A stretch of 64,000 nucleotides of DNA from positions 186,001 through 250,000 of the forward strand of contig NZ_BNEA01000007.1 of the NCBI RefSeq assembly GCF_016860525.1. Reading direction: 5' to 3'. The notes below the pieces were generated by a model. It was not told the origin of the DNA. It made no database searches and saw only the letters and a list, made by a program, of their open reading frames with translations. Source of the stretch: Streptomyces rubradiris. Lineage in GTDB: Bacteria > Actinomycetota > Actinomycetes > Streptomycetales > Streptomycetaceae. Numbering within the stretch: the stretch's first letter is position 1; each line of letters opens with the position of its first letter. The position numbers and the translations under genes were made by a program. Positions 54,201 to 60,264 of the stretch are shown piece by piece.

Positions 54201-54876
54201 CCTCGGGGAGGCGGGCGAGTTGCTTGCGGGTGCGACCGGACAGGTCCTCCGGGTCGCCCCGCAGGGACCGTACGACCGAGTTGGCGAGCCGGTCGAGCAG
54301 GGTCGCCGGGTCCACGGCCTCGGTCCGGCTGCGGTCGGCGTGCACGGTGGCGTAGCGCAGCCAGCCGGGTGTGGGCCGGTTCTCGGTGACCTGGGGCGCG
54401 GGTTGCCCGGTCGAGGGGTGTACGAGGTCCTGGGCGGCGGACTCGGCCTCGCGTTCGATGGACTGCTGGGGCAGGCTGACGGCGCCCGGTTCGCGTCCTG
54501 CGCGCAAGGTGCCCAGGCCGTGCGGGTTCTGTACGGAGTGCAGCAGCTCGTGGGCGAGGAGCCGGCGGCCGTCGTCGGTGCCGGGCCGGAAGGCGCCCGC
54601 GCGGAAGAGGATGTCCTGGCCGACGGCCACGGCGTCGGCACCGAGCAGCTCGGTGAGACGGTCTGCGTCACGGTCGGTGTGCAGGCGGACGCGGCCGAGG
54701 TCGTGGCCGAGCTGTTCCTCCAACTCCCCGCGCAGTCCGGGATCGAGGGGCTGTCCGGCGCCGCTGACGATGTTCTTCGGTTCGGGCGTGCGGGACTTGG
54801 CGGCGCGTTCCCTGCGTCTGCGGCGTCGCTGTTCGGCCGTCTCCCGGGCGGCCGCGTCCTGGGCCCTGGCGGTCAT
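48199..54876 (-). CDS. Giant eCIS-core (DUF4157-like) protein with tape-measure-like helices and C-terminal nuclease-like tip
   Basis: 2225 residues. Residues ~40-140 are the eCIS-core domain (LDPGLRGELEEQLGHDLGRV, RRLLAHELLHSVQNPHG, with HELLH at 109-113). Residues ~260-940 are Pro/Gly/Ala/Glu-rich and disordered. ~1130-1255 is charged coiled coil (EREKAMGEVTAQREDWREEQ). ~1260-1600 is a run of amphipathic and hydrophobic helices (IEFAVAMVRAVIELAARIRR, LLDILRKALQAAVKAVVDAV). ~1610-1850 is a Lys/Pro/Asp linker. ~1850-2225 is a lower-GC C-terminal region ending in MDVDHVVDLQLGGLDDYKNF and LLDKQTNREMGTDL, with a D-H...N arrangement like HNH-type toxins. No other tape measure is present, so it may be tape measure, cargo or both. 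Confidence 0.8.
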   Translation of the reverse strand: MTARAQDAAARETAEQRRRRRRERAAKSRTPEPKNIVSGAGQPLDPGLRGELEEQLGHDLGRVRLHTDRDADRLTELLGADAVAVGQDILFRAGAFRPGTDDGRRLLAHELLHSVQNPHGLGTLRAGREPGAVSLPQQSIEREAESAAQDLVHPSTGQPAPQVTENRPTPGWLRYATVHADRSRTEAVDPATLLDRLANSVVRSLRGDPEDLSGRTRKQLARLPEELLDGVLVRLENRLLAPEHDRVLDLVEEAGAYDDHAQDLEVNAHDAPGIEPDVAEQVRSEREETLRSREQRRAEEERPGIAPGPEKERADDQGAAGRTPQNGGTPEHGSTPQGGDAPHARRRQPAGTPGPARGPAPAGTGTSTDGPEQAAPQAAPGAAPDGERRSDTEPTPAAGREQSGKAGADGGEESGKAGADSGEQTEETRTPAASKEESAARNRPGAAEAAVAGQQLRQQDKGGRKKPTGSPTASGRDIRLPGPFSTLEGRRNQDIDGPEERTEEDPFGSGSESEVDVGGGEPSAWDVKLRPEDFLPERDLDVSAVPTADTLGPGASASSSVPSFPAPPPTRADQVQAERDAEDAEDAEEAEDGPEEETAATDPGDEPGVSAPEAENGAKGAGPSGPAVEQATAAPPAPGTRDPKGGDDPKAGPVAAQTTVQQAPGRADGASEGGGAAGETTAKEEKGTAAAGDKGAGGQEKESPKATGGQSVQKDAEAQEAGAGAGSAGTTGRPAAGAQGVGSAEPVPDGPAAAAGPTAPGTSPGASVAQAPGADEAPAPEAPTTPGPRAATAAPRPAPTARAAPAPARTATESPAEPEPAPWPAPEPRSAGGGASRSGAGGGGAGAAPARPKGRRDSAPVPDLSGVSPEAGLATAAKLKPHKALQAMGGVGGAVDRSVGDEHQALASAPPSMQRPAGAPQTLRGKPKTDAPAEYSQDRPQEAQAPEQKDAEVTGAKQPEGRIEAEKAEEPGGWDTFKMALGFIGGKIVNGVASLFGADKPVVDPQALAAKFAGLPTKDEALEQARAGDAPGVGMTGAAEQSAGEQDGHVDAKGRQTIGTARDDAGRRMGEDQVYPDAPKETMTAEVPGARGGQGAAAGGGGATGAVPPEAASEVAEHEQGPQFQAAFTEGTKSMSEGRQAKDRDVRDAQDRHRQKVDAEIAANTKSQAAEREKAMGEVTAQREDWREEQDERLKSLGDKKSERHDKVRKDVADKEKKTDDDVDNEKQNSDKKIQDESDKAEREADQKRDGAVQESGNWVSKAFDWIKQKVIEIKNAIVRVIRAARDAVVGFIKNFKDTVERWINEARKNIVDAIKNLIKDLIEFAVAMVRAVIELAARIRRFVADLISAAIALVNRLAQALKQAVSDLLDAIGKLLSGLLDILRKALQAAVKAVVDAVKAVLEFASKLLSALGAWMMIAVDFLSDPGGWLGGAKNSAVDGAKNHLFREVSAAVKAWFQEKIQEIIGVPKAIIDKLIKGGFSLDRIVKEAWDAVVPQLPLIIGELVITKVVAKLIPGAGWVMAVIDAIRTAWGALSAILSSLDAVLTWLKAVRTGGAGILFAKAVAAGVVALLEVLYQALLSGIGKYVAKVGRRLRGVAAKLTNDKSGKPGDRGRAGAEDTEGRGPKKPKDAQPAGRKPGSEVQTPRDADPKAPRAKDGRPKRPTAPEPTAKDGNGRPKDPTEKPDTKPTPTTRPKPRPEPRPKPRTEPEHRDPNRPGTGDQDRPDTAKPQDRDGKTSDKPTDRDPGNPKGSDRDAPGSRKPDADQKAPGDRPRGEGGDNRAPKEKEKGKGKEKGKGKGKDGKERKPENDPKGPKRKREKDKGRDSKEKDSAKKKQDKKEQRKKEEDSKDSKDERLRKIVARLRPRIERMTERGVKQFVFRPALSALRLWYRLTGLEASTAAPVSITAVLNPSARVTEATRAKLRLLVEGDPDRQRRLEAALGIESFEDWLLFKGSESERDFINRMRNLLRRLDKQERKNLGNAELQRIRAAERDVQNGLGQDIDVEEGEYESRAETPEPQTEEYRNAYRELLNDQYLQSQKERLRSGQPGEQPDPAARKKAATIQLKHHYDLVGFTRKALAIKRASENATTFRREASPSYHSIFGRKEKLEDHLQAQQDSRRLGAMTFHFKKMVRLRALASTGSRDLKQRIDDRIDNMDVDHVVDLQLGGLDDYKNFYLLDKQTNREMGTDLTNELKINNVTVPAGTVIVIDVNWKSVSGEVGR

Positions 54877-55157
54877 GGGGTCACCTCCCCGTGGCCGCTG
54901 AGCCCGTCGTGGACCGCGCGAGCCAGCTCCTGGCCGAGCCGACGGGCCGACAGTCCGGCGGGCAGCGGGGGCAGGCCGGTGAGCGCCTCCACGGTCACGG
55001 CGCCGTTCGCCGCCAACGGCACGCCGTACTGCCGTACGAGGCGGGCCAGTTCGCTTTCGAACGCGGCCGAGACGCGGGCCGGGTCGGCGTGGAAGCCGTC
55101 GAGGACCAGTTCGCCGATCTCCACGCGGATCGCCGAGGGCCGCCTGTTCACACCCAT
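54873..55157 (-). CDS. Small eCIS-associated protein
   Basis: 94 residues (MGVNRRPSAIRVEIGELVLD, GFHADPARVSAAFESELARL, LSARRLGQELARAVHDGLSG). The ATG overlaps the ATPase stop, and its stop overlaps the start of the giant protein. Mixed strands then amphipathic helices, no signal. Similar short genes sit between ATPase and eCIS-core genes in actinobacterial clusters. It might be a loading adaptor for the giant protein; this is inferred from position only. Confidence 0.75.
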   Translation of the reverse strand: MGVNRRPSAIRVEIGELVLDGFHADPARVSAAFESELARLVRQYGVPLAANGAVTVEALTGLPPLPAGLSARRLGQELARAVHDGLSGHGEVTP

Positions 55158-57127
55158 CCGCGCACCTCCGCGGGGGTCAGTGAGCGCTCCAGCTTGAGGT
55201 ATTCGGTGCGGGCGGCGGCGAGCATGTGCCGCATCTGCAACCGGTCGCCCTCCTCGGCGGCGAGGAACGCCCCGGACAGGGCGATGTTGCGGATGGAGCC
55301 GCCCGCGACGGTGAGGCGGGCCAGCAGGTCCGGGTCGATGTCCTTGAGCGGGGCCTGCGGTGGCAGCACGCGGCGCCAGATCTCGGCGCGTTCGTGTTCG
55401 GCCGGGAAGGGGAAGTCGACCACGAAGCGGATGCGGCGCAGGAAGGCCGTGTCGAGGGCCTGCTTCATGTTGGTGGTGAGGATGGCCAGGCCCCGGTACG
55501 CCTCCATCCGCATCAGCAGATAGCTGACCTCCAGGTTGGCGTACCGGTCGTGGCTGTCCTTGACCTCGCTGCGCTTGCCGAACAGGGCGTCGGCCTCGTC
55601 GAACAGCAGCAGGGCGCCGCCGCGTTCGGCGGCGTCGAAGACGCGGCGCAGGTTCTTCTCGGTCTCACCGATGTACTTGCTCACCACCTGGGAGAGGTCC
55701 ACGACGAACAGGTCCAGGCCGAGTTCGTTGGCGATGACCTCGGCGGCGAGTGTCTTGCCCGTGCCGGAGCCGCCCGCGAACAGCGCGGTGACGCCGAGCC
55801 CGCGGCGCAGGGTGGCGGCGAATCCCCATTCCTGGAGCACGATCGGCCGCCGGCGCACGTGCGCGACGATCTCGCGGAGCACGGCGGTCTGGCGGTCGTG
55901 CAGGACGAGGTCGTGCCAGCCGGCCCGGGGTTCCGTCCGGCGGCCCAGTTCGTCCATGCCGACGCGGGCCTCCTCCAGTCCGGCCCGCCAGGCCAGTTCG
56001 GCGGCGCGCGCCTCGTCCTCGTGCGGCAGCCGGCGGCCCACGGCGGCGGCGGTGGCGCGGATCACGTGCGGTGGCAGCTGGAACTGGGCGACCAGGGAGC
56101 GCAGTTCGCCGTCGGCCAGGTCGGCCACGCCGGTGAACGCGTCGGCCCACAGGGCGAGCTGTTCGTCGTCGGCCAGGCGCGGCACGGTCACGCGGGTGCC
56201 GGGCGGGCGCCCGGTGGGCAGCGGGTCCTGGCTGGAGACGACGACGGGTACGGCGGCCCCGGCGAGGAACGCCTCGGTGGCCGCGCGCTGTTCGCGGTCC
56301 AGGTCGTCGGCCTCCACCAGCAGGGCGGCGGGCAGCAGGGTGGCCTCGCGCTGCCACAACCGGGCCAGCCGGTCGCGCTCGGCGGGGTCGGCGGGCAGGT
56401 CCTCGGCGCTCATGGCGTACAGCCCCAGCCCGCAGCGGGCGGCCGCGGTGGCCGCGAGCTCGGCGCGGCTGCGCGGGTCGCCGCCGGTCACCTCGACCAC
56501 GGGTGGCGCGCCGGGGTCTCGGCCGTCCTGCCGCCAGCCGTCGGCGAGCCGGCTCGCGGCCAGGTCGTACGACGGCGGGAGCGCGTCCGGTGCGGTGGTG
56601 CGGCGGAGTCTGCCGTGCAGCCGGGCGTCGAGGTAGGGCGAGTCGAGCAGGAAGTGCAGGACGCGTTCGTCCAGCCGGATCCGGGAGACGGTCAGCCGGG
56701 TCTCGTCCTCCAGTTCCACGATCCGCCAGCGGCGCAGCGGTGCCACGGGGGTCAGGGCGCTCCAGTGCGGTTCGCCGAGGGCGGCCAGGGCGAGGGAGAA
56801 GGTGGGGTACGCGCGCCGCGGGTCGCCCGCGGCCGCCGCGCACCGCGCGCCGGTGGTGGGGTCGAGTTCGTCGGCGGCGGTGAGCAGGACCAGGTCGCGT
56901 TCGAAGGGGGTGAGTCCGAAGAGGGTGACGAGGGCGTCGAGCGGGGTGGCGAGGGCGGGGGTCGGGGCGGGCCCGGTGGTGGGGGCGGCGCCGGGGCCGG
57001 CCTGTTCCTCGGTGGTGCGGCCTTGGCCGGTGCGGGCGGCGTGGGCGTCGACGCGGGCCAGGACACGCCTGATCCCGGCGGTCAACGCGGTGCGGCCGGC
57101 CGTCGTCGGCTCCTCGTCGGCTCCCAT
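55148..57127 (-). CDS. eCIS AAA+ ATPase (Afp15-like)
   Basis: 659 residues. A long N-terminal regulatory half with a Pro-rich stretch near residues 45-60 precedes the AAA+ core. Walker A is GGSGTGKT at 452-459, Walker B LLLFDEADALFG at 506-517, followed by SHDRYANLEVSYLLMRMEAY and a sensor Asn in LAILTTNMKQALDTAFLRRI (Arg finger RRIRF). This ATPase is required for assembly in Afp/PVC particles and may act on the cap or cargo. Confidence 0.92.
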   Translation of the reverse strand: MGADEEPTTAGRTALTAGIRRVLARVDAHAARTGQGRTTEEQAGPGAAPTTGPAPTPALATPLDALVTLFGLTPFERDLVLLTAADELDPTTGARCAAAAGDPRRAYPTFSLALAALGEPHWSALTPVAPLRRWRIVELEDETRLTVSRIRLDERVLHFLLDSPYLDARLHGRLRRTTAPDALPPSYDLAASRLADGWRQDGRDPGAPPVVEVTGGDPRSRAELAATAAARCGLGLYAMSAEDLPADPAERDRLARLWQREATLLPAALLVEADDLDREQRAATEAFLAGAAVPVVVSSQDPLPTGRPPGTRVTVPRLADDEQLALWADAFTGVADLADGELRSLVAQFQLPPHVIRATAAAVGRRLPHEDEARAAELAWRAGLEEARVGMDELGRRTEPRAGWHDLVLHDRQTAVLREIVAHVRRRPIVLQEWGFAATLRRGLGVTALFAGGSGTGKTLAAEVIANELGLDLFVVDLSQVVSKYIGETEKNLRRVFDAAERGGALLLFDEADALFGKRSEVKDSHDRYANLEVSYLLMRMEAYRGLAILTTNMKQALDTAFLRRIRFVVDFPFPAEHERAEIWRRVLPPQAPLKDIDPDLLARLTVAGGSIRNIALSGAFLAAEEGDRLQMRHMLAAARTEYLKLERSLTPAEVRGWV

Positions 57128-57163
57128 GTGTTCACCTGCCCCCGTCGGGTCGTCCGTGCCGGA

Positions 57164-58078
57164 TCAGTCGTGGTCGGTGTTCTCGGTGCCGTCCGTGTCG
57201 CGCTTCGTCCCGCGCGTGGGCGGCCGCGCCGCCTTGGCCGCCCTAGGCGTGCCCTTGCGGGCGCGGGCGGGCGTCTTGGCGGGAGCCTTCGCGGGGGCCT
57301 TGGCAGGGGTCTTCGCCGGGTTCTTCGCCACGGCCCCGGCCGCCTTCGCCGGTGCGGCTCGGTCCGTTCCGGTCCGGTCGCCGTTCGCCGGCCGGGGTTC
57401 CGTGGCTCCTGCCCGGTCCTCCCCTGGGCTGCCGCCCGTCCCCGTCCCCGGCGGTACCGGCGCTCCCGGGGCGCCGAACGGCAGCACGCGTACCTCCGGC
57501 CGCTCGACCGGCTTGGCCGGCACCGGGGTCTCCTGGCCGTCGATGAAGATCAGGGACGCCTGGTAGACGACGGAGAGGGCGTAGGGGGTCTGGTAGAGCA
57601 TCCCCCACAACTTGGACGTCTCGTCGATGTCCATCACGTTCGGTGTGAACCGCACGCGCTGTGCCGTCTCCGCGAGGTCGCTGCCCGCCAAGTAGGGTTT
57701 TTCTCCGGCGAGTTCGATGATGTCCTTGGGCAGGACCGGGATCTCGTGCAGGGTTCGTACGACCGAGCCGAGCAGCCGTTGCCCGACGAGTTCGGTCTCG
57801 TCGCCGTACGCGCTGATCACGTAGTTGAGGTCGAGCGCCGCCCGCGCCCGGCGCGTCAGCGTGCCGTCGGGGGCGCGGGTGGGCAGGTCGTCGTTGCGCC
57901 GGGCGGGGTTGGGGGCGACCTGGTAGAGGAAGACGGAGATGGTGGGTTCGGCCGGCGGCTCGGTGGGCGGCTTGCGCGGCTCCACCTTGACGGCCATGTC
58001 GATCTCCGGCTGGAGGTGGGACTCGATCAGCAGGGCGAGGGCCTGGCTGACATGGGCGATGGCGAGTGCGTTGCTCAT
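57164..58078 (-). CDS. DUF4255 cap protein (Afp16-like) with basic tail
   Basis: 304 residues from the ATG at 58078 (MSNALAIAHVSQALALLIES). DUF4255 signature: ISVFLYQVAPNPARRNDDLP, TRRARAALDLNYVISAYGDE, LVGQRLLGSVVRTLHEIPVL, MDIDETSKLWGMLYQTPYAL. In Afp/PVC this protein terminates sheath and tube at the top. After about residue 230 a histone H1-like Lys/Ala/Pro tail follows (AKTPAKAPAKAPAKTPARAR and more), ending in acidic residues, which is an unusual extension. Confidence 0.88.
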   Translation of the reverse strand: MSNALAIAHVSQALALLIESHLQPEIDMAVKVEPRKPPTEPPAEPTISVFLYQVAPNPARRNDDLPTRAPDGTLTRRARAALDLNYVISAYGDETELVGQRLLGSVVRTLHEIPVLPKDIIELAGEKPYLAGSDLAETAQRVRFTPNVMDIDETSKLWGMLYQTPYALSVVYQASLIFIDGQETPVPAKPVERPEVRVLPFGAPGAPVPPGTGTGGSPGEDRAGATEPRPANGDRTGTDRAAPAKAAGAVAKNPAKTPAKAPAKAPAKTPARARKGTPRAAKAARPPTRGTKRDTDGTENTDHD

Positions 58079-58204
58079 GGCGTCGGTTCCCCGTCCCTGT
58101 CGTCGAACGCCCCCTCGTGCCCCGGCCTTCACCGGCGATCCGGCACACCGGGGCGGCTCCCTTGGCCGCCGGCACCGGCACCCGCTCACCGGCGGCGCCG
58201 GTGG

Positions 58205-58945
58205 TCACTCGCGCTCCCGGGCCAGGTAGTCGGCCAGGCTGAGGGTCGCGCCGGGCCGTTCGGCGGGGCCGGTGCCCGGCCGGGAACCGGTGCGGGCGGG
58301 TGGCTGGGCGGCCGTCACCTCGAGCCGGCCGATCTGCACCCGCACCACCTGCTCGGGCGCGCGGCCGGCGCGGCGCCCGGCGGACTGTCGTACCGCCGTC
58401 CGGGCCGCCGTCGTGTCCGCCGCGCCGGGGCGCGCCGCCGTGGGCACGACGGCGGTGGGAGCGGTGCCCGTCGCCAGGGAGGCGGGGGCGGATGCCGCGG
58501 TCCGGTCCGCGCCCGTCTCCGGGGCCGGTCGCCTGGTGCCGCGCGCGGTGGTGCGGGGTGCCGGGTGCGGTGCGGCCGTCAGGGGGACGGCCGGGCGCGG
58601 CAGCCGTGCCCCAGGCGGGGTGGTCGGGGTCACCTCGCCCGGCTCCGTCGCCGCGAAGGCCGGTTCGGTGCGGACGACGGTCCGGTGTTCCGTGTGGTGG
58701 TGGATCTCGGTGGCGGGCGGGGTGCCGTCCCGCTCGGGCGCGGCCGAGTGCGTGGTGGCCGGCCAGGTGGTGTCCGCGGGGTCCGGCTCCGGGGTGCGGG
58801 GCCGGACGGCCTCGACGCGTTCGAACGGGCCGGGCAGCCGCGGCCGTACCCGGACCGAGTCCGGTGCGGTGGCGGTGTGCCGGGTGATCAGCCGGTCGAG
58901 GAAGTCGGGCGCCCGGGAGGGGTCGGTCACGGAGTAGTCAGACAT
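58205..58945 (-). CDS. Disordered Pro/Ala/Thr-rich eCIS-associated protein
   Basis: 246 residues. The ATG at 58945 overlaps the upstream gene by 8 bases. A short helix near the N-terminus (DPSRAPDFLDRLITRHTA) is followed by ~190 residues of low-complexity Ala/Pro/Thr sequence. It ends in two short motifs (APEQVVRVQIGRLEVTAAQP and LSLADYLAREREstop). The terminal motifs recur in streptomycete eCIS genes of this place. Function unknown; possibly tail-assembly scaffold or cap partner. Confidence 0.7.
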   Translation of the reverse strand: MSDYSVTDPSRAPDFLDRLITRHTATAPDSVRVRPRLPGPFERVEAVRPRTPEPDPADTTWPATTHSAAPERDGTPPATEIHHHTEHRTVVRTEPAFAATEPGEVTPTTPPGARLPRPAVPLTAAPHPAPRTTARGTRRPAPETGADRTAASAPASLATGTAPTAVVPTAARPGAADTTAARTAVRQSAGRRAGRAPEQVVRVQIGRLEVTAAQPPARTGSRPGTGPAERPGATLSLADYLARERE

Positions 58946-59666
58946 CCGCACACAGCTCCAGGTAGTAGCGGCGGCGCAGCGGGCTCAGGGCCAGGATCTC
59001 CGGCTCGCTCCAGCCGTAGGCGGTGGCCAGCAGGTGGACGTCGAGGAGCGTGTCCCGCGCCCAGGCGTCGAGTTCGGTCCACAGGTAGGAGGCGATGTCG
59101 AGGTCGGCCCGAGTGGTGGTGCCGCACTCGGGGCAGCCGACGTTGAGCGTGATGTCGGCGCCGGGGTCGGCGGCCTCGACGGCCTCGGCGATCCGCCGCT
59201 GTACGGGTGGCGGCAGGGAGTCGGCGGTGCGGGGCGCCCCGTCGTGGACGGCCGCGACCAGGCAGCGGGTGAGCAGCGCGGTGCGCGGGTCGGCGGCGCG
59301 GGCGGCGGCCGTGAGGTCGGCGGCGGCGGGCAGCCGGAAGGAGATGTCCCAGCCGTCCTGCGTGAGCCGCACGACCTGCCGCGCCGGCCGGCCGAGGGAC
59401 CGGGCGAACTCCCCGGCGTCCAGCTCGAATTCCATGTCCGCGTCACACGCACGGCAGTCCAGCCGCACCTGCATCCGGTCCCCGAACAGGGCGCGGCGCA
59501 GGGCGAGCAGGTCGCCCTCGCGCTCGCCGAGCGGTACGGCGGGCAGCGCGGTGGCGTCGAGGTCCGGGCGTGCCGTGCCGTGCAGCAGCAGGGCGCGCCC
59601 GGCGGGTGCCTCGGTGAGGCCCGCCTCCCAGGTGGCCAGCAGCGCGGCCGCCCCGGTGTCCGCCAT
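58938..59666 (-). CDS. Zinc-ribbon baseplate hub-assembly-like protein
   Basis: 242 residues from the ATG at 59666 (GGGGGAACAG upstream). Two Cys pairs form a ribbon: LDCRACDADMEFELDAGEF and NVGCPECGTTTRADLDIASY. The sequence ends DVHLLATAYGWSEPEILALS, PLRRRYYLELCADV, like T4 gp51/gp26-type baseplate hub assembly chaperones in eCIS clusters. It probably helps fold or load the hub rather than staying in the particle. Confidence 0.78.
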   Translation of the reverse strand: MADTGAAALLATWEAGLTEAPAGRALLLHGTARPDLDATALPAVPLGEREGDLLALRRALFGDRMQVRLDCRACDADMEFELDAGEFARSLGRPARQVVRLTQDGWDISFRLPAAADLTAAARAADPRTALLTRCLVAAVHDGAPRTADSLPPPVQRRIAEAVEAADPGADITLNVGCPECGTTTRADLDIASYLWTELDAWARDTLLDVHLLATAYGWSEPEILALSPLRRRYYLELCADV

Positions 59667-59705
59667 CTGTTCCCCCCGCATCCTGTCGTCTCACCGCGCC
59701 TTGCG

Positions 59706-60230
59706 TCAGGCCGGGTTGAGGAAGGAGGGTTCCTCGGGTTCGGGCACCTCGTAGTCCCGTTCCCAGCCCTCGCACTCGAGTTTCAGCGACTGGATGGCCA
59801 CCGCGTTGGCGTTGGCGTCGAGTTCGCCGAGGACCTGGTACTCGCTGGGCCAGGTCCGGTACAGCTTGTGCGAGACGGCGACCTGTCCGGCCTCGTTGAG
59901 GACCTGGATGACGATGTCCTTGCGGAAGTCGGCCAGGGAGACCTCCGCGCCGAGGCCCGCGCCGACCTGCCAGACCTTGTTGGCCCAGCGGTCGAACTCG
60001 GGGTCGTGGGTAACGCCCCGCTCCAGGGTGATGCCGTCGAACTCGGAACGTCCCGGCGACTTGCGCGGGGAACTGGGGTCGCCGCCGTGGCGGTGCTTGA
60101 CGACCTCGGTGGTGCGCTTGAGCGGGCTGATCTTGCTGATGCCGGCGACCGTACGACCGTCCCACAGGACCAGGAACTTGAAGTTCTTGTAGGGGTCGAA
60201 ACGACGGGCGTTGACGGTGAACTCTGCCAT
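59706..60230 (-). CDS. eCIS inner tube protein (gp19-like)
   Basis: 174 residues. Phage tail tube family: MAEFTVNARRFDPYKNFKFL, VLWDGRTVAGISKISPLKRT, TEVVKHRHGGDPSSPRKSPG, ITLERGVTHDPEFDRWANKV, FRKDIVIQVLNEAGQVAVSH, KLYRTWPSEYQVLGELDANA. It is the only stacked-tube gene in the cluster (besides the CIS tube/adaptor). It follows the sheath gene by 34 bases. Confidence 0.92.
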   Translation of the reverse strand: MAEFTVNARRFDPYKNFKFLVLWDGRTVAGISKISPLKRTTEVVKHRHGGDPSSPRKSPGRSEFDGITLERGVTHDPEFDRWANKVWQVGAGLGAEVSLADFRKDIVIQVLNEAGQVAVSHKLYRTWPSEYQVLGELDANANAVAIQSLKLECEGWERDYEVPEPEEPSFLNPA

Positions 60231-60264
60231 CGGATTCCTTCAGCTCTCCGGAATTCCCGCGGGA

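Noticed and set aside
48388..55197. A 2269-codon open frame on the plus strand opposite the giant eCIS gene
   Set aside because: Mirror frame of a real GC-rich gene; Leu/Arg/Gly-rich with no domains.
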